From Evansella clarkii (GTDB lineage: Bacteria; Bacillota; Bacilli; Bacillales; Salisediminibacteriaceae), in the NCBI RefSeq assembly GCF_002019695.1, contig NZ_MTIV01000022.1, forward strand, positions 1 to 64,000: DNA of 64,000 nucleotides, in the 5' to 3' direction. The first letter of the stretch is position 1, and every line of letters begins with the position of its first letter. Position numbers and translations under genes: made by a program. Positions 49,584 through 58,116 of this stretch are shown one piece after another. The notes below the pieces were generated by a model. That model was not told the DNA's origin. It did no database searches and worked only from the letters and a program-made list of their open reading frames with translations.

Positions 49584-50087
49584 TTGTCTGATAATACCGT
49601 ACATCCTTATAAACCATGGTTATTTGGCGTTGGAGCATTGTTTATCATACAACCGATTTCCAATTCACAATATTTATTACAGATGATAATCATGTTCTGT
49701 ACTGGTTTGATTATATCCCTCTCAGCTATTACTTTTTTGTTTAATTCTTCCAATTATACTAGTAACAATATTCCACCAATTAAACACATTAAACAAGGTA
49801 TTCTAGCATTTTTATGTATTGCACCTGTCCTCTTTGTGGCTGGCTCTATCATTCACCAAGAAGCTATCATCCAGAGGGGTGCTTATACGGCCATTTGCAT
49901 GATATTCTTCACACCACTGCTATTGTTCATTAACAAAAAAGTATTACCAAGGATCGAGGAGAGCGGAGAGACCCGCGAGATTGAGGATAGCGAAGAAAAA
50001 GATGGGGGTTCGTCTAACTTGAACACACTTATTTTTTATGGGCTTATTGTACTTGTTGGTGTGGCGATTTACTTTATAATTAATTAA
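49584..50087 (+). CDS. Membrane protein of divergent pair
   Basis: A 167-residue protein from TTG 49584 (GGGGGC upstream), with five to six hydrophobic segments and a charged loop near 125-150 (ESGETREIEDSEEKDGG). Family not recognised. An immunity or transport accessory role would fit but is inference. Confidence 0.6.
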   Translation: MSDNTVHPYKPWLFGVGALFIIQPISNSQYLLQMIIMFCTGLIISLSAITFLFNSSNYTSNNIPPIKHIKQGILAFLCIAPVLFVAGSIIHQEAIIQRGAYTAICMIFFTPLLLFINKKVLPRIEESGETREIEDSEEKDGGSSNLNTLIFYGLIVLVGVAIYFIIN

Positions 50088-50107
50088 AACAATCGGAGGG
50101 GTGAGGC

Positions 50108-50167
50108 ATGAGCGATGCACCCCACACCGTTCATACCTGTTCCGCATGTTTTATAAAGAGAAGCTGA
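50108..50167 (+). CDS. CxxC micro-peptide
   Basis: A 19-residue ORF, MSDAPHTVHTCSACFIKRS, with a very good ribosome binding site (CGGAGGGGTGAGG) and a terminator-like hairpin soon after (50181-50201). Short, but the translation signal is stronger than that of most genes here. A CxxC pair could bind metal. Confidence 0.4.
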   Translation: MSDAPHTVHTCSACFIKRS

Positions 50168-50180
50168 CCTCACTTCTGAC

Positions 50181-50216
50181 AACCTTTTTCGAAAAAAGGT
50201 TTGGTATTTTTTATGA
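50181..50216. terminator. Terminator between converging genes
   Basis: AACCTTTTT/AAAAAAGGTT (about 50181-50201) followed by GGTATTTTTT on the plus strand; likely used from both sides. Confidence 0.7.
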
Positions 50217-51407
50217 TGCCATTTCTTTTAAACGTTCCAGTGTCTCCTCATCTACAATCCCTGTGACTTCTAACCCTTCTTGCTCCTGGAAAGAGCGTAC
50301 GCCGGCCTCTGTTTCATCTCCGAAATGACCATCGACACCAAACTGAGGCAAGTCAATCCCTACCTGAATAAGATCGGATTGAAGTTTTCGTACGGCACTC
50401 CCCCGATTACCGTGCTGCAGCAACGTGGTCTCAAAAGCCTGATCGAGTGCGCCAAAGGTCTGTCTGCCGGCAATACCATCCACGGTTAAGCGATTATGCT
50501 CCTGAAATGTTTTGACACCGGCTTCCGTTTCCGCACCGAAATCCCCGTCTGCTCCAAAATTCGGGAGTTGAATCGTAAAATACATGAGATCCTCTTGGAA
50601 TAAGCGGACACCCCGACCTTGATCCCCCACACGAAATATATTGACTTCTTCGAGCTGCCTCATTGTCACAGAATCAGCAATACCATGCTCCGTGAGGTTA
50701 TATTTTCGCTGCACGTCCCGTACGGCTTCCTCAGTTTCATCCCCAAAATGACCGTCTACTCCGTGAACTGGCAGAGCTTCTTGATTCTCACGGATCAGTT
50801 GGCGCTGAAGCGTTTCCACTTGACGCCCACTGTCCCCGTTCCGTAAGCCCGTCACGGGCAACTCCTCACCATATAAGCGTTGATGGACATCCTGACGAAT
50901 ATCTGGCAGGCGCTGATATATGTTTCGACCTGGACACAGTGTACTGGAAAAATCCTGGTGACCGACGATGTTTTCCGGGTTAATATCAAATTTGTAACAA
51001 AGCCAGGAGATCAAATCGATGGCTTTATCATACTGCGCTTGAGTAAAAGGTCTGGTCTCATAATCTCCATGAAACATCACGGCCACACTGTTCGCATTGA
51101 CAGCTGGTTCATGCCTTCCCCTTTTGTTGTCTGGAGCACCCTCAAAGGCCGTCCCATTTTTTCCGATTCCGTAATGGTAGCCAACATCGCACCACCCTAA
51201 TGTGAGTTGGTGATAGTCTTGCACAAATTGCATTTGTTCTTGTTCTGTCCGTGAGTCCACCGTTGCATTGGGCGTGGCGCAATGATGGATCATCAGATAG
51301 TCATAACTTGTGATATCCTCCGCGCAACTGGCGCGATCTTCATGGGGTCTTCCACCCCATTCACTTTTTGTTAAAATTACTGGTTTTGGTTGCGTGTTTT
51401 TACTCAT
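50211..51407 (-). CDS. N-acetylmuramoyl-L-alanine amidase with three PG-binding repeats
   Basis: A 398-residue protein. The amidase_2 domain covers residues 10-180: zinc ligands in LMIHHCATPNA and GHQDFSSTLCPGR, with the family's GYHYGIGKNGTAFEG and VNANSVAVMFHGDYE. Three peptidoglycan-binding type 1 repeats follow (near 190-250, 255-320 and 325-395), each with DGHFG/DGDFG-xET-E-x-V. TAGGAGG precedes ATG. No signal peptide is visible, so it may leave the cell by a holin-like route or lysis. Cell-wall opening for transfer, or competitor lysis, is inferred. Confidence 0.9.
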   Translation of the reverse strand: MSKNTQPKPVILTKSEWGGRPHEDRASCAEDITSYDYLMIHHCATPNATVDSRTEQEQMQFVQDYHQLTLGWCDVGYHYGIGKNGTAFEGAPDNKRGRHEPAVNANSVAVMFHGDYETRPFTQAQYDKAIDLISWLCYKFDINPENIVGHQDFSSTLCPGRNIYQRLPDIRQDVHQRLYGEELPVTGLRNGDSGRQVETLQRQLIRENQEALPVHGVDGHFGDETEEAVRDVQRKYNLTEHGIADSVTMRQLEEVNIFRVGDQGRGVRLFQEDLMYFTIQLPNFGADGDFGAETEAGVKTFQEHNRLTVDGIAGRQTFGALDQAFETTLLQHGNRGSAVRKLQSDLIQVGIDLPQFGVDGHFGDETEAGVRSFQEQEGLEVTGIVDEETLERLKEMAS

Positions 51408-51542
51408 TTTCTCTACCTCCTAAAATGTGGGATACATCTTAAAGAGAGAAAATGGCGTATAACACAACCTTGAACGTTGATTTTTTAGTTCTAATAAAAA
51501 ACTAATAATAGAATAATAACTATGTTGGGTGCGTAAAATTTT

Positions 51543-51710
51543 ATGAGAAGGCGTGTTAAGGAACTAGTGAAGCGGGTGGTAAGAGCCCGGAAAGAGCTGG
51601 TCTATCTGATGTATTATAAGGTCAGTCAAGATCCAAGCAGCAGAGTTAGGGTTGCTGGAAAGGAAGAATCATGGGGGTCTCAGAGGGTAAATTGCCGTTT
51701 AATATCGTAG
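51543..51710 (+). CDS. Basic small ORF after the GGGTGCG element
   Basis: A 55-residue ORF (MRRRVKELVKRVVRARKE...) starting at the end of the repeated TTGGGTGCGTAAAATTTTAT element. No good ribosome binding site, and it overlaps the next ORF in another frame. Could be a recombinase N-terminal scar, as the same element precedes the recombinase at 56963. Confidence 0.3.
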   Translation: MRRRVKELVKRVVRARKELVYLMYYKVSQDPSSRVRVAGKEESWGSQRVNCRLIS

Positions 51711-51877
51711 ACGATGAAATGACTTTATATCTTCAAGGAGGCATCAGTGTTTCAAGACCATTTGAAATTATTAAAAGACTTTGTACCGTGCATCCAATAG
51801 AGATCCGCGTTTTTTTGATGAGCATTACTTTATTTTTAAGGGCTATAGAAAAGAAGCATTTACATTTAAGAAAATAA
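51671..51877 (+). CDS. Small hypothetical protein
   Basis: A 68-residue ORF from ATG 51671 with AAAGGAAG 5 nt upstream; mostly helical with a basic end (HLHLRK). It stands 64 nt upstream of the CPBP protease gene. Not recognised. Confidence 0.45.
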   Translation: MGVSEGKLPFNIVDDEMTLYLQGGISVSRPFEIIKRLCTVHPIEIRVFLMSITLFLRAIEKKHLHLRK

Positions 51878-51941
51878 GACCATTAAGGGGGTTATAAAAA
51901 AATGGTATAATTAATAATAATTGTAATATAAGGAGAGTATA

Positions 51942-53132
51942 ATGTTGGCTGTCAAAATTTCTATAATAACAGTGACCTTAGTTTTTGTGTTTTTTTCTTT
52001 CACTCGGCTTACTCACGAAATCATAATTAGCCTTTTAACCAATCCCTTATACTTACATTCTATGTTTTTAATATTTTGGTTATATTGTATTGCAAGTCTC
52101 ACAAAACGCTCCAATAATACGGTGAGGGGAAGTTATATCCCCGTTGCGCTACTGAGCTTTTTCTCAATATTTCCTATATTAATGGTCCCGATCGAGTCAG
52201 ACATTATTACAATCATCGTTTCTTTGTTTTTCATTCTTATTAATATAACTATTGCAACAACATATTTTAGGGGTCAAACCTTCGTAATTTCCTATGACAT
52301 TATGAAAAATCCTAAGTTAATTCCTTTCATAAGCTTTATGATTATTAAAATAGTTGTTTTAGCCTTAATGGTAAATTATATGTCATTTTTCAAAGATTTT
52401 TTTGAGCCAATTACTATCAATACATATGGATTATTAAACGAATTGTTATTTGTAAATTTGATACTTTTAGGGTTGTTCCTTCTCTTTTTTAGAATGTTAT
52501 CTAATGAAAAGGTTATAAGGTTAATTGAGAAATCTGGTCTTTTTAATTTTAAAAATTTTGTTGGTGGTATGTTGTTTTTTATCTCTATAGTTATCACAAT
52601 TCACGTTTCTGTTTACCTAATTAATTTAGCCACAGATTACCAACTCATTACTGTATTTAGAGAATTTTCACTAACTGAAATTATGGGGGAATACCTAAGC
52701 CAGATTTTTGGTGTAGCTTTGTTAGAGGAGTTGTTCTACAGGTTTATAGTAATAATATATTTACACCAACTATTTACTAGTAGAACTAAATTAAACCGTA
52801 AAACTATCACGGCTTATACCTTAATAATCTCCCAAGTGTTATTCAGTGTTATACACCTATTGCCCGTATTACTACTCCATGGTATGCCAGATTTATTTAT
52901 CTTATTATTTCAACTGTTGCAGTATATTATTGTTGGCTTTTATCTCTTCTATGCTTTCTATAAAACTAATAATCTGTGGATGGCGATTTTTCTCCATGCT
53001 TTAATAAATACCAATATAACATTGTATTACATTGATAGAACTTTTTTGATAGACTACAGTACCTTGGTAATCCTCTTTTCCTCGTTGATATTGCTTCCAT
53101 TTTATCACTCCAAAACTAAAGAAACTGTTTAG
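51942..53132 (+). CDS. CPBP-family intramembrane metalloprotease
   Basis: A 396-residue protein with about ten membrane segments. The CPBP (Abi/CAAX) motifs lie near the C-terminus: ALLEELFYRF (EExxxR), FSVIHLLPV and FLHALINTNI. AAGGAG precedes ATG. In peptide gene clusters such proteases often give self-immunity or cut leader peptides. The RiPP-like genes lie next to it on the other strand. The N-terminal 200 residues are longer than in typical family members. Confidence 0.85.
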   Translation: MLAVKISIITVTLVFVFFSFTRLTHEIIISLLTNPLYLHSMFLIFWLYCIASLTKRSNNTVRGSYIPVALLSFFSIFPILMVPIESDIITIIVSLFFILINITIATTYFRGQTFVISYDIMKNPKLIPFISFMIIKIVVLALMVNYMSFFKDFFEPITINTYGLLNELLFVNLILLGLFLLFFRMLSNEKVIRLIEKSGLFNFKNFVGGMLFFISIVITIHVSVYLINLATDYQLITVFREFSLTEIMGEYLSQIFGVALLEELFYRFIVIIYLHQLFTSRTKLNRKTITAYTLIISQVLFSVIHLLPVLLLHGMPDLFILLFQLLQYIIVGFYLFYAFYKTNNLWMAIFLHALINTNITLYYIDRTFLIDYSTLVILFSSLILLPFYHSKTKETV

Positions 53133-53146
53133 GGTATAAGGTACTT

Positions 53147-53172
53147 GGAGGGGCTACCCCCTCCGTTTTCTT
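53147..53172. terminator. Terminator between CPBP and ABC genes
   Basis: GGAGGGG-CTA-CCCCCTCC followed by GTTTTCTT (53147-53172). Confidence 0.8.
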
Positions 53173-53218
53173 ATATTCCAAACAGTTTTAAAAAAGTGAT
53201 ATTAATGAGACAGCTACG

Positions 53219-54850
53219 TTAATTAGCAATTTGATTTTCTATTGAAGTATTTCTACTTTGTAAATTTACTATCCTATCGTTATATCCGATTATACTTTTT
53301 TTATGCGTTGTGTAAATAATTGTGGAGTCAACTGTCCTGTTTAAAAAGTTTGACCATACGACTTTTTCAGTGTCAGTATCTAGTGCGGAGGTAGGTTCAT
53401 CCAAGATGATAATATCGGGTTTTGTTAACATTATCCTTGCTAACTCTAATCTTTGCTGCTCACCTCTGGAGATTTTAGTTTTATCTATAATAGAAGCGTT
53501 ATCAATAAAATGCTCCAATTTAACTTCTTTTAAAACTTCCTTAATATCGGTATTGGTTATGGGTATGTTTTCAGTTCCGTAAGTTAAATTCTCTACAACT
53601 GTACCTCTTAGTAGGCTGCATTCGTCAATTAAAAATCCAATCGACGGTTCAGTATTCGATCTTATAGTTATGGTACCTTGATAATTAAATAAACCAGCTA
53701 TGAGTTTACAGAGTGTAGATTTACCAGAACCACTTTGACCGATAATTGCAACTCTTTCACCTCTCTCAACATCAATGTTAAAATCTTTAATTATCAGCTT
53801 ACCATCAACGCTATAGGTTAAGTTTCTACAGGAAATAATGATGTCAGGGTCACTATCGTTGGTATATTCCCTGATACCATATCGCTCATCTCTCTCTAAC
53901 AGTGGTTTAATTCTCTGAAAAGAAGTTGTCATGTCTTTGTAAATAAATGGTACAAAATATAAGCTATCTAGGGGTTGAGCAGTTCGAAACATTATTTGCG
54001 TAAAGGCAAGTAATACTCCAATTGTAGTTTGATTTATACTTATAAGATACGCACCTACTGCTATGATAACCAATTGTTTTGAATTGGCCATTATTCCAAT
54101 AATCGCTTTATGTTTTGCTTGATACAGGGATAGAGATTCCCCTTTACCTAATGCATCTTCATAAACGTTCATATATGATCGTTCTTCATACGAACTGAGA
54201 TTATTTAATTTTATAAAAAGAAGTCTATCCATAAGCTGTTTTAACGACTCCATGGTTTTACTTTCTAAGATTTTCACTTTTTGAACTTTACTTTCATACG
54301 TCTTAGAAAAGAAGAAAGAGTAGATGCTCTCTGAAAAAATGAGAAGAAAAGCTATGGTTGCTAGAAATGGGTTAAAATAAAACATAATAATACATAAAGC
54401 AAGCACTAGAAAAAAATTGAGAGGTATTTCAAGAAATAAATATAATCCCCGTTGGATAATCATTTCTAAATCTTGCTTAGTACGGTAAATAAGATCGCCT
54501 TCGCCAAATTTTTTAATTGACATATAATCTTTGTTTAATATCGAATTTACCACTTGCTTTTGGGTTTTTTGTTTTAAAAAAATATTTGTTTTGAGTTGAA
54601 CTTTGGCTAGAAAATATTCTAAAATGGCAAATAACACTAAAAAGAGTAATAGAAACAGTAGAGTGTTTGTTAAGGTTCCTTTGTCGAAAGTAGGTAGTAT
54701 AGTATCGAATATGTACATCACAATAAAAGCTGGTATTAATGTGAAGAGAAGGAAAATAACTTTCAATGTAAACTGTAATAAAAATAGAAGAAAGGCTTTT
54801 CTATTAATTACATCCTTAAATTGATTATATATTTCAATTAAATTTTTCAT
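53219..54850 (-). CDS. ABC exporter of the RiPP-like cluster
   Basis: A 543-residue half-transporter fusing a six-helix membrane domain (about 1-300) to a nucleotide-binding domain. The latter has Walker A GQSGSGKST, signature SRGEQQR (altered LSGGQ), Walker B DIIILDEPTSALD and the switch His in TTHKKS. There is no N-terminal peptidase C39 domain, so leader removal would need another protease, perhaps the CPBP protein. It follows two Cys-rich precursor peptides and a radical SAM enzyme on one strand, and probably exports the mature peptides. Confidence 0.88.
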   Translation of the reverse strand: MKNLIEIYNQFKDVINRKAFLLFLLQFTLKVIFLLFTLIPAFIVMYIFDTILPTFDKGTLTNTLLFLLLFLVLFAILEYFLAKVQLKTNIFLKQKTQKQVVNSILNKDYMSIKKFGEGDLIYRTKQDLEMIIQRGLYLFLEIPLNFFLVLALCIIMFYFNPFLATIAFLLIFSESIYSFFFSKTYESKVQKVKILESKTMESLKQLMDRLLFIKLNNLSSYEERSYMNVYEDALGKGESLSLYQAKHKAIIGIMANSKQLVIIAVGAYLISINQTTIGVLLAFTQIMFRTAQPLDSLYFVPFIYKDMTTSFQRIKPLLERDERYGIREYTNDSDPDIIISCRNLTYSVDGKLIIKDFNIDVERGERVAIIGQSGSGKSTLCKLIAGLFNYQGTITIRSNTEPSIGFLIDECSLLRGTVVENLTYGTENIPITNTDIKEVLKEVKLEHFIDNASIIDKTKISRGEQQRLELARIMLTKPDIIILDEPTSALDTDTEKVVWSNFLNRTVDSTIIYTTHKKSIIGYNDRIVNLQSRNTSIENQIAN

Positions 54851-54870
54851 AAAACCTCCTAATAAGGCAA

Positions 54871-54900
54871 TGAGGTGAAAACTTTAAAATTTTCACCTCA
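54871..54900 (-). promoter_or_regulatory. Hairpin between peptide 2 and the ABC gene
   Basis: TGAGGTGAAAA and TTTTCACCTCA are perfect 11-bp arms. On the minus strand no T run follows, and the next 23 nt carry the exporter's ribosome binding site. It fits a partial terminator that keeps peptide mRNA in excess over transporter mRNA. Confidence 0.6.
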
Positions 54901-54947
54901 AGTTTCAAGTTCTTTACATACCACCAATTATTAAGTTTTTAACTTAG

Positions 54948-55064
54948 TTATACTCCCCAATTGTTTGTCCAACACCAATTTATTCTACAGTATTGGACAG
55001 CACAAACCAAAGGATCATTGACATCTGTAATTTGAACTTGGTAAGGAGTTGTTATGAATTCCAC
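54948..55064 (-). CDS. RiPP precursor peptide 2 (Cys-rich)
   Basis: A 38-residue peptide from GTG 55064 with AGGTGG 7 nt upstream. That binding site overlaps the stop of peptide 1. It starts MEFITTP, contains DVNDP and then a core with three Cys spaced C-x4-C-x4-CW, ending TNNWGV. The parallel to peptide 1 (ME-x-I-x-TP, NDP, C-IN-x-CWTN) shows a shared leader and core design. It is the likely substrate of the radical SAM enzyme upstream. Confidence 0.72.
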   Translation of the reverse strand: MEFITTPYQVQITDVNDPLVCAVQYCRINWCWTNNWGV

Positions 55065-55075
55065 AGTACCACCAC

Positions 55076-55186
55076 CTAACTGTTTGTCCAACAAATATTG
55101 ATGTTACATGTGTTTATCCCGCACAAGGTCCGGCAACTACCTCCACCTCCTGGATCATTGGAATCTGGTGTTACAATATGTTCCAT
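55076..55186 (-). CDS. RiPP precursor peptide 1 (Cys-rich)
   Basis: A 36-residue peptide from ATG 55186 behind AAAGGAGGTG. It has leader MEHIVTPDSNDP, a GGGG hinge, then a core with four Cys (C-x3-C-x4-C-x4-CW) ending TNS. Short Cys-rich peptides with a leader starting xxIVxP next to a SPASM radical SAM enzyme are typical of sactipeptide/ranthipeptide-like systems (for example Clo7bot-type peptides, a by-eye comparison). The GGGG just before the core may be the cleavage region. Confidence 0.75.
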   Translation of the reverse strand: MEHIVTPDSNDPGGGGSCRTLCGINTCNINICWTNS

Positions 55187-55321
55187 ATCTTTTCACCTCC
55201 TTTACTTAATAGATTCCTATAACATTTTTTTCTGTTATAGTAGTTACCCCTATCCGAAAATGCATAAAATAGGATATGCGATCCCGAAACACTATACCAC
55301 CCCACCTAAAGGCTTAGGTTC

Positions 55322-56647
55322 TTATACTTCTTCTGCAATTAAGTCCTTCTCGATGGTTTGTTTGGAAATAGGGTTCCTTGTATAATATCTGTGCAATCTA
55401 TCTTTGATGTTATATTTTAATTGATCGCATTCAAAATCTTCTTTTTCTAAACTCAAATCAGGACATCTTCCTTTACATAAAGGCATAATATTACACGTAG
55501 TACATTTTTTAGGTAACTGCCAGTTCATCCATTTAGTTAAACGATCATAATTCGTTATGCCGTCTTTTAGTGTTCCAACACGTAATTTTTTGTTACCAAC
55601 TTCATGCCAACATTTAAACAAATCCCCCGCGGCATCAACTACATACGCAGAATTGTCAACTGCCTGGCAAATTCCCCCACCTCTATTAACCGGTAGTAAA
55701 TCTCCCATTTCGAAACCTATGCTGTCAGCATACTCAATCAGCGAAGTTTCCCATTTTGAAAACTCTCTAGTAACTAAACAGGTTTCGCTAATGGATTGAC
55801 ATGCTTCCGTGGAGGCCCCAACAGGAGCAAAATACACTGTTAACTTTTTATTTAATCCTTCCTTTAAAAGTATCGGGAAAAGTTTATATACATCTTCTAC
55901 ATTTTCTTTAGATACGTTTACTCTAATAGCAATATCAACTAAATCATATATTTCCTTAATATTGGATAAGATTTTATCGAATGTTCCTTTTCCATTCCTT
56001 AAAATCCTTGTTAGATTGTGAGTCTCGGGTCCCCCATCGAGAGTTATTTGGACATGGCTTAATTTATATTTTTCCACTAGCTCTAAAGCGGTTTTTCTGT
56101 CAAGCAAATAACCGTTAGTAACCATTGTAGCGGAGTATTCCATTCCTTTTTTTTCACAAAGATCGATTGCATATTCGGAAACATTAGCAATTAATTTTTT
56201 CATAAGTAAGGGTTCTCCCCCGTACCAAGTAACGGAGAGACTTTCTTTATTATTCGTGTTTTGCTGAATAAATTTTTTCAAATCTTCTTCTTTTTCGCCC
56301 TCTAAATACTCATCTACATGTTCTTCATAACAATAAGGGCACCTAAAATTACATTGAAGGGTAGTGGCAACGGTTAAGTGTAAGTTTGTATTACCATAGT
56401 TATACAAGTTATGTTGGTATAAATATAATCCTAATTCATCTCTGTCTTTAGGGACCACAAAGCCAGCACGGGTAAATTCTTCAAGGGCTGTGTTAGGTAT
56501 TTCCTTTCCACTATTTAAGTCTTTTAAGTAGTTTCTATATGTGGCGTTTAATTTCACAAAAGCTCCTGTGTGACTGTTGTACAAAAAGTAAGTATTGTCC
56601 CTCTTATAAGGTACATTATACTGAGACACTTTATACTCTGTTGCCAT
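55322..56647 (-). CDS. Radical SAM/SPASM peptide maturase
   Basis: A 441-residue protein. The N-terminal 90 residues (MATEYKVSQYNVPYKRDNTY...) look like a peptide-recognition domain. The radical SAM core has the Fe-S motif C99-x3-C103-x2-C106 in LQCNFRCPYCYE, then VTWYGGEPLL and ITLDGGPETHN. The C-terminal SPASM domain (about 320-415) has seven or more Cys (ICQAV, FKCWH, KKCTTC, PLCKGRC, ECDQ) for auxiliary clusters. Such enzymes make thioether or other crosslinks on Cys residues of leader peptides. It is first in the operon, before the two precursors. Confidence 0.9.
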   Translation of the reverse strand: MATEYKVSQYNVPYKRDNTYFLYNSHTGAFVKLNATYRNYLKDLNSGKEIPNTALEEFTRAGFVVPKDRDELGLYLYQHNLYNYGNTNLHLTVATTLQCNFRCPYCYEEHVDEYLEGEKEEDLKKFIQQNTNNKESLSVTWYGGEPLLMKKLIANVSEYAIDLCEKKGMEYSATMVTNGYLLDRKTALELVEKYKLSHVQITLDGGPETHNLTRILRNGKGTFDKILSNIKEIYDLVDIAIRVNVSKENVEDVYKLFPILLKEGLNKKLTVYFAPVGASTEACQSISETCLVTREFSKWETSLIEYADSIGFEMGDLLPVNRGGGICQAVDNSAYVVDAAGDLFKCWHEVGNKKLRVGTLKDGITNYDRLTKWMNWQLPKKCTTCNIMPLCKGRCPDLSLEKEDFECDQLKYNIKDRLHRYYTRNPISKQTIEKDLIAEEV

Positions 56648-56962
56648 ACATAAATACCCTCCCGTTCAATAATTTTACAAAAAAATAATAACTATTTTTT
56701 TTTAAAAAATAAAACTAGATTATAGGCTGATAAGCAGGAAGAGAGCCGAATATTGCAAAATTTCATTTTATTTCTCTGTTTTTTTAATAATTTCTTGAAA
56801 TTTTTAAATAATATGATAGTTTTTAGGAGAAATAGTAATAAATATATTACATTTATCTGGAAATAAAATGACTTTTAATTACATTGGATGCATTCACAAA
56901 AAACAATCGATACAATAGTAATTATATTGGGTGCGTAAAATTTGATGCGGAGGTGTACTTTA
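56648..56962 (+). other. Gene-free AT-rich stretch with GGGTGCG element
   Basis: Long A/T runs, a TATATTACATTTAT repeat near 56840, and TATTGGGTGCGTAAAATTTG (56924-56943) directly before the recombinase ribosome binding site. The last matches copies at 51524 and, inverted, 45813. No gene seen. Confidence 0.5.
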
Positions 56963-57880
56963 GTGGAAAATTGGAGCTTACTGGAGCGGTATATCCAGTA
57001 TCTGGAGGACAAAGGCAGGAAGCCTGGAACGGTGAAGCAATATGTGTCGGATCTCAAGCAGTTTATAACCTGGCTGGACTCGACAGCTGACAGAGAGCAG
57101 GATCTTTTAAAGATAGACGGGGCGCATATCGAGGCGTATACCGCTCTATTAAACGAAAAGAAGTTGAGCCGTGCAACCATTAAGCGTCACCTGTCTGCAA
57201 TTAATCGACTGCTGGCGTATTACCGAATCGATCATGTCATGCCGGAACACCACACGACAGACTATTCGGCACCCCCGTTAAAACGAAGCGATTTTGTTAC
57301 GATACATGAAATGCACCAGCTGCTGACGTCGATGAAGCGTCCGATTGGGTCAGCAGCAAGAGACATACTCATTCACAGAAACCTGGCAATCGTTCATTTA
57401 ATCCGGTACAAAGGATTTCGTCCAAAAGAAGTATCTCTGATTAACATGAACATGATAAATATGGGCCAGTCTCAGATAGCGCTCGATCTGTACGACCCGG
57501 AGCCGGTCTATCATTTATCTGATGAACATATGCAGTACATCCGGGATTATTTACAAACGATTGATGCGCCGAAAAGACCGCGCCGGCAATCATCTGATCC
57601 ATTATTCGTGGCCTTTAATAATCGGAGCAATCACTACCAGTTCGATTACGAGCTTGTAAAACCGAAACGATTATCTGTGAGAGGGATACAAAAAATGATA
57701 AAAGAAGAAGTGCAGCACGCCGGTATCCGGAAGCTATCTGCGAAACACTTACGGAACAGCTGCATCCTGGAGCATGTCATGCGAGGGTATGATGAGAAAG
57801 ACATCCAGAGTTATTTTCACTTGACGCACCCCCATTCTTTGTATCGATACAAGGAGTACGGAATATCGGAAAACCCTTGA
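56963..57880 (+). CDS. Tyrosine recombinase
   Basis: About 305 residues from GTG 56963 (GGAGGTG 9 nt upstream). The N-terminal SAM-like domain (SLLERYIQYLEDKGRKPGTV, RATIKRHLSAINRLLAYY) is typical. In the catalytic part, the box I Arg is in YKGFRPKEVSLI, the box II His-Arg in AKHLRNSC, and a late His and Tyr in LTHPHSLYRYKEYG. The spacing is Tn554/XerS-like. It may act at the GGGTGCG element that stands right in front of it. Confidence 0.82.
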   Translation: MENWSLLERYIQYLEDKGRKPGTVKQYVSDLKQFITWLDSTADREQDLLKIDGAHIEAYTALLNEKKLSRATIKRHLSAINRLLAYYRIDHVMPEHHTTDYSAPPLKRSDFVTIHEMHQLLTSMKRPIGSAARDILIHRNLAIVHLIRYKGFRPKEVSLINMNMINMGQSQIALDLYDPEPVYHLSDEHMQYIRDYLQTIDAPKRPRRQSSDPLFVAFNNRSNHYQFDYELVKPKRLSVRGIQKMIKEEVQHAGIRKLSAKHLRNSCILEHVMRGYDEKDIQSYFHLTHPHSLYRYKEYGISENP

Positions 57881-57894
57881 TACCATAGGGTTTT
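57870..57894 (+). terminator. Terminator of the recombinase gene
   Basis: AAAACCCT/AGGGTTTT arms (57870-57877 and 57887-57894) overlap the stop codon; a short T-rich tail follows. Confidence 0.65.
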
Positions 57895-58017
57895 CTCTAT
57901 GTAAATGCAGGTAATCTATGGGTAATTATGGTATAATAGATAGTAGATACACATTCGATTTATCGATGTAGATAAAGGATAGGGTGGTTGGAGTTGTCCC
58001 CGAAAGGGGGTGGTTCC

Positions 58018-58116
58018 TTGACAACATTTCAGGCTTTAACGTTGATGATTTCTTTTTCCACGATGGTCATCGCGCTAATCGCAGTCGTTGTCGCTATTTT
58101 GAACACAAAAAAATAG
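58018..58116 (+). CDS. Holin-like type I toxin
   Basis: A 32-residue hydrophobic peptide from TTG 58018 (GGGGGTGG upstream): MTTFQALTLMISFSTMVIAL and a second half ending NTKK. The pattern (M-x-T-F-x-A-L-x-LMI-x-F) is that of the putative holin-like toxins of Bacillales. The promoter is near TATAAT 57939. Two terminators with convergent layout follow (58114-58152 and 58199-58232), the usual arrangement when an antisense RNA antitoxin overlaps the toxin's 3' end. Confidence 0.72.
   Translation: MTTFQALTLMISFSTMVIALIAVVVAILNTKK

Noticed and set aside
51543-51710. Spo0E-like or recombinase N-terminal protein
   Set aside because: Short basic helical sequence without the diagnostic motif of either family and without a ribosome binding site.
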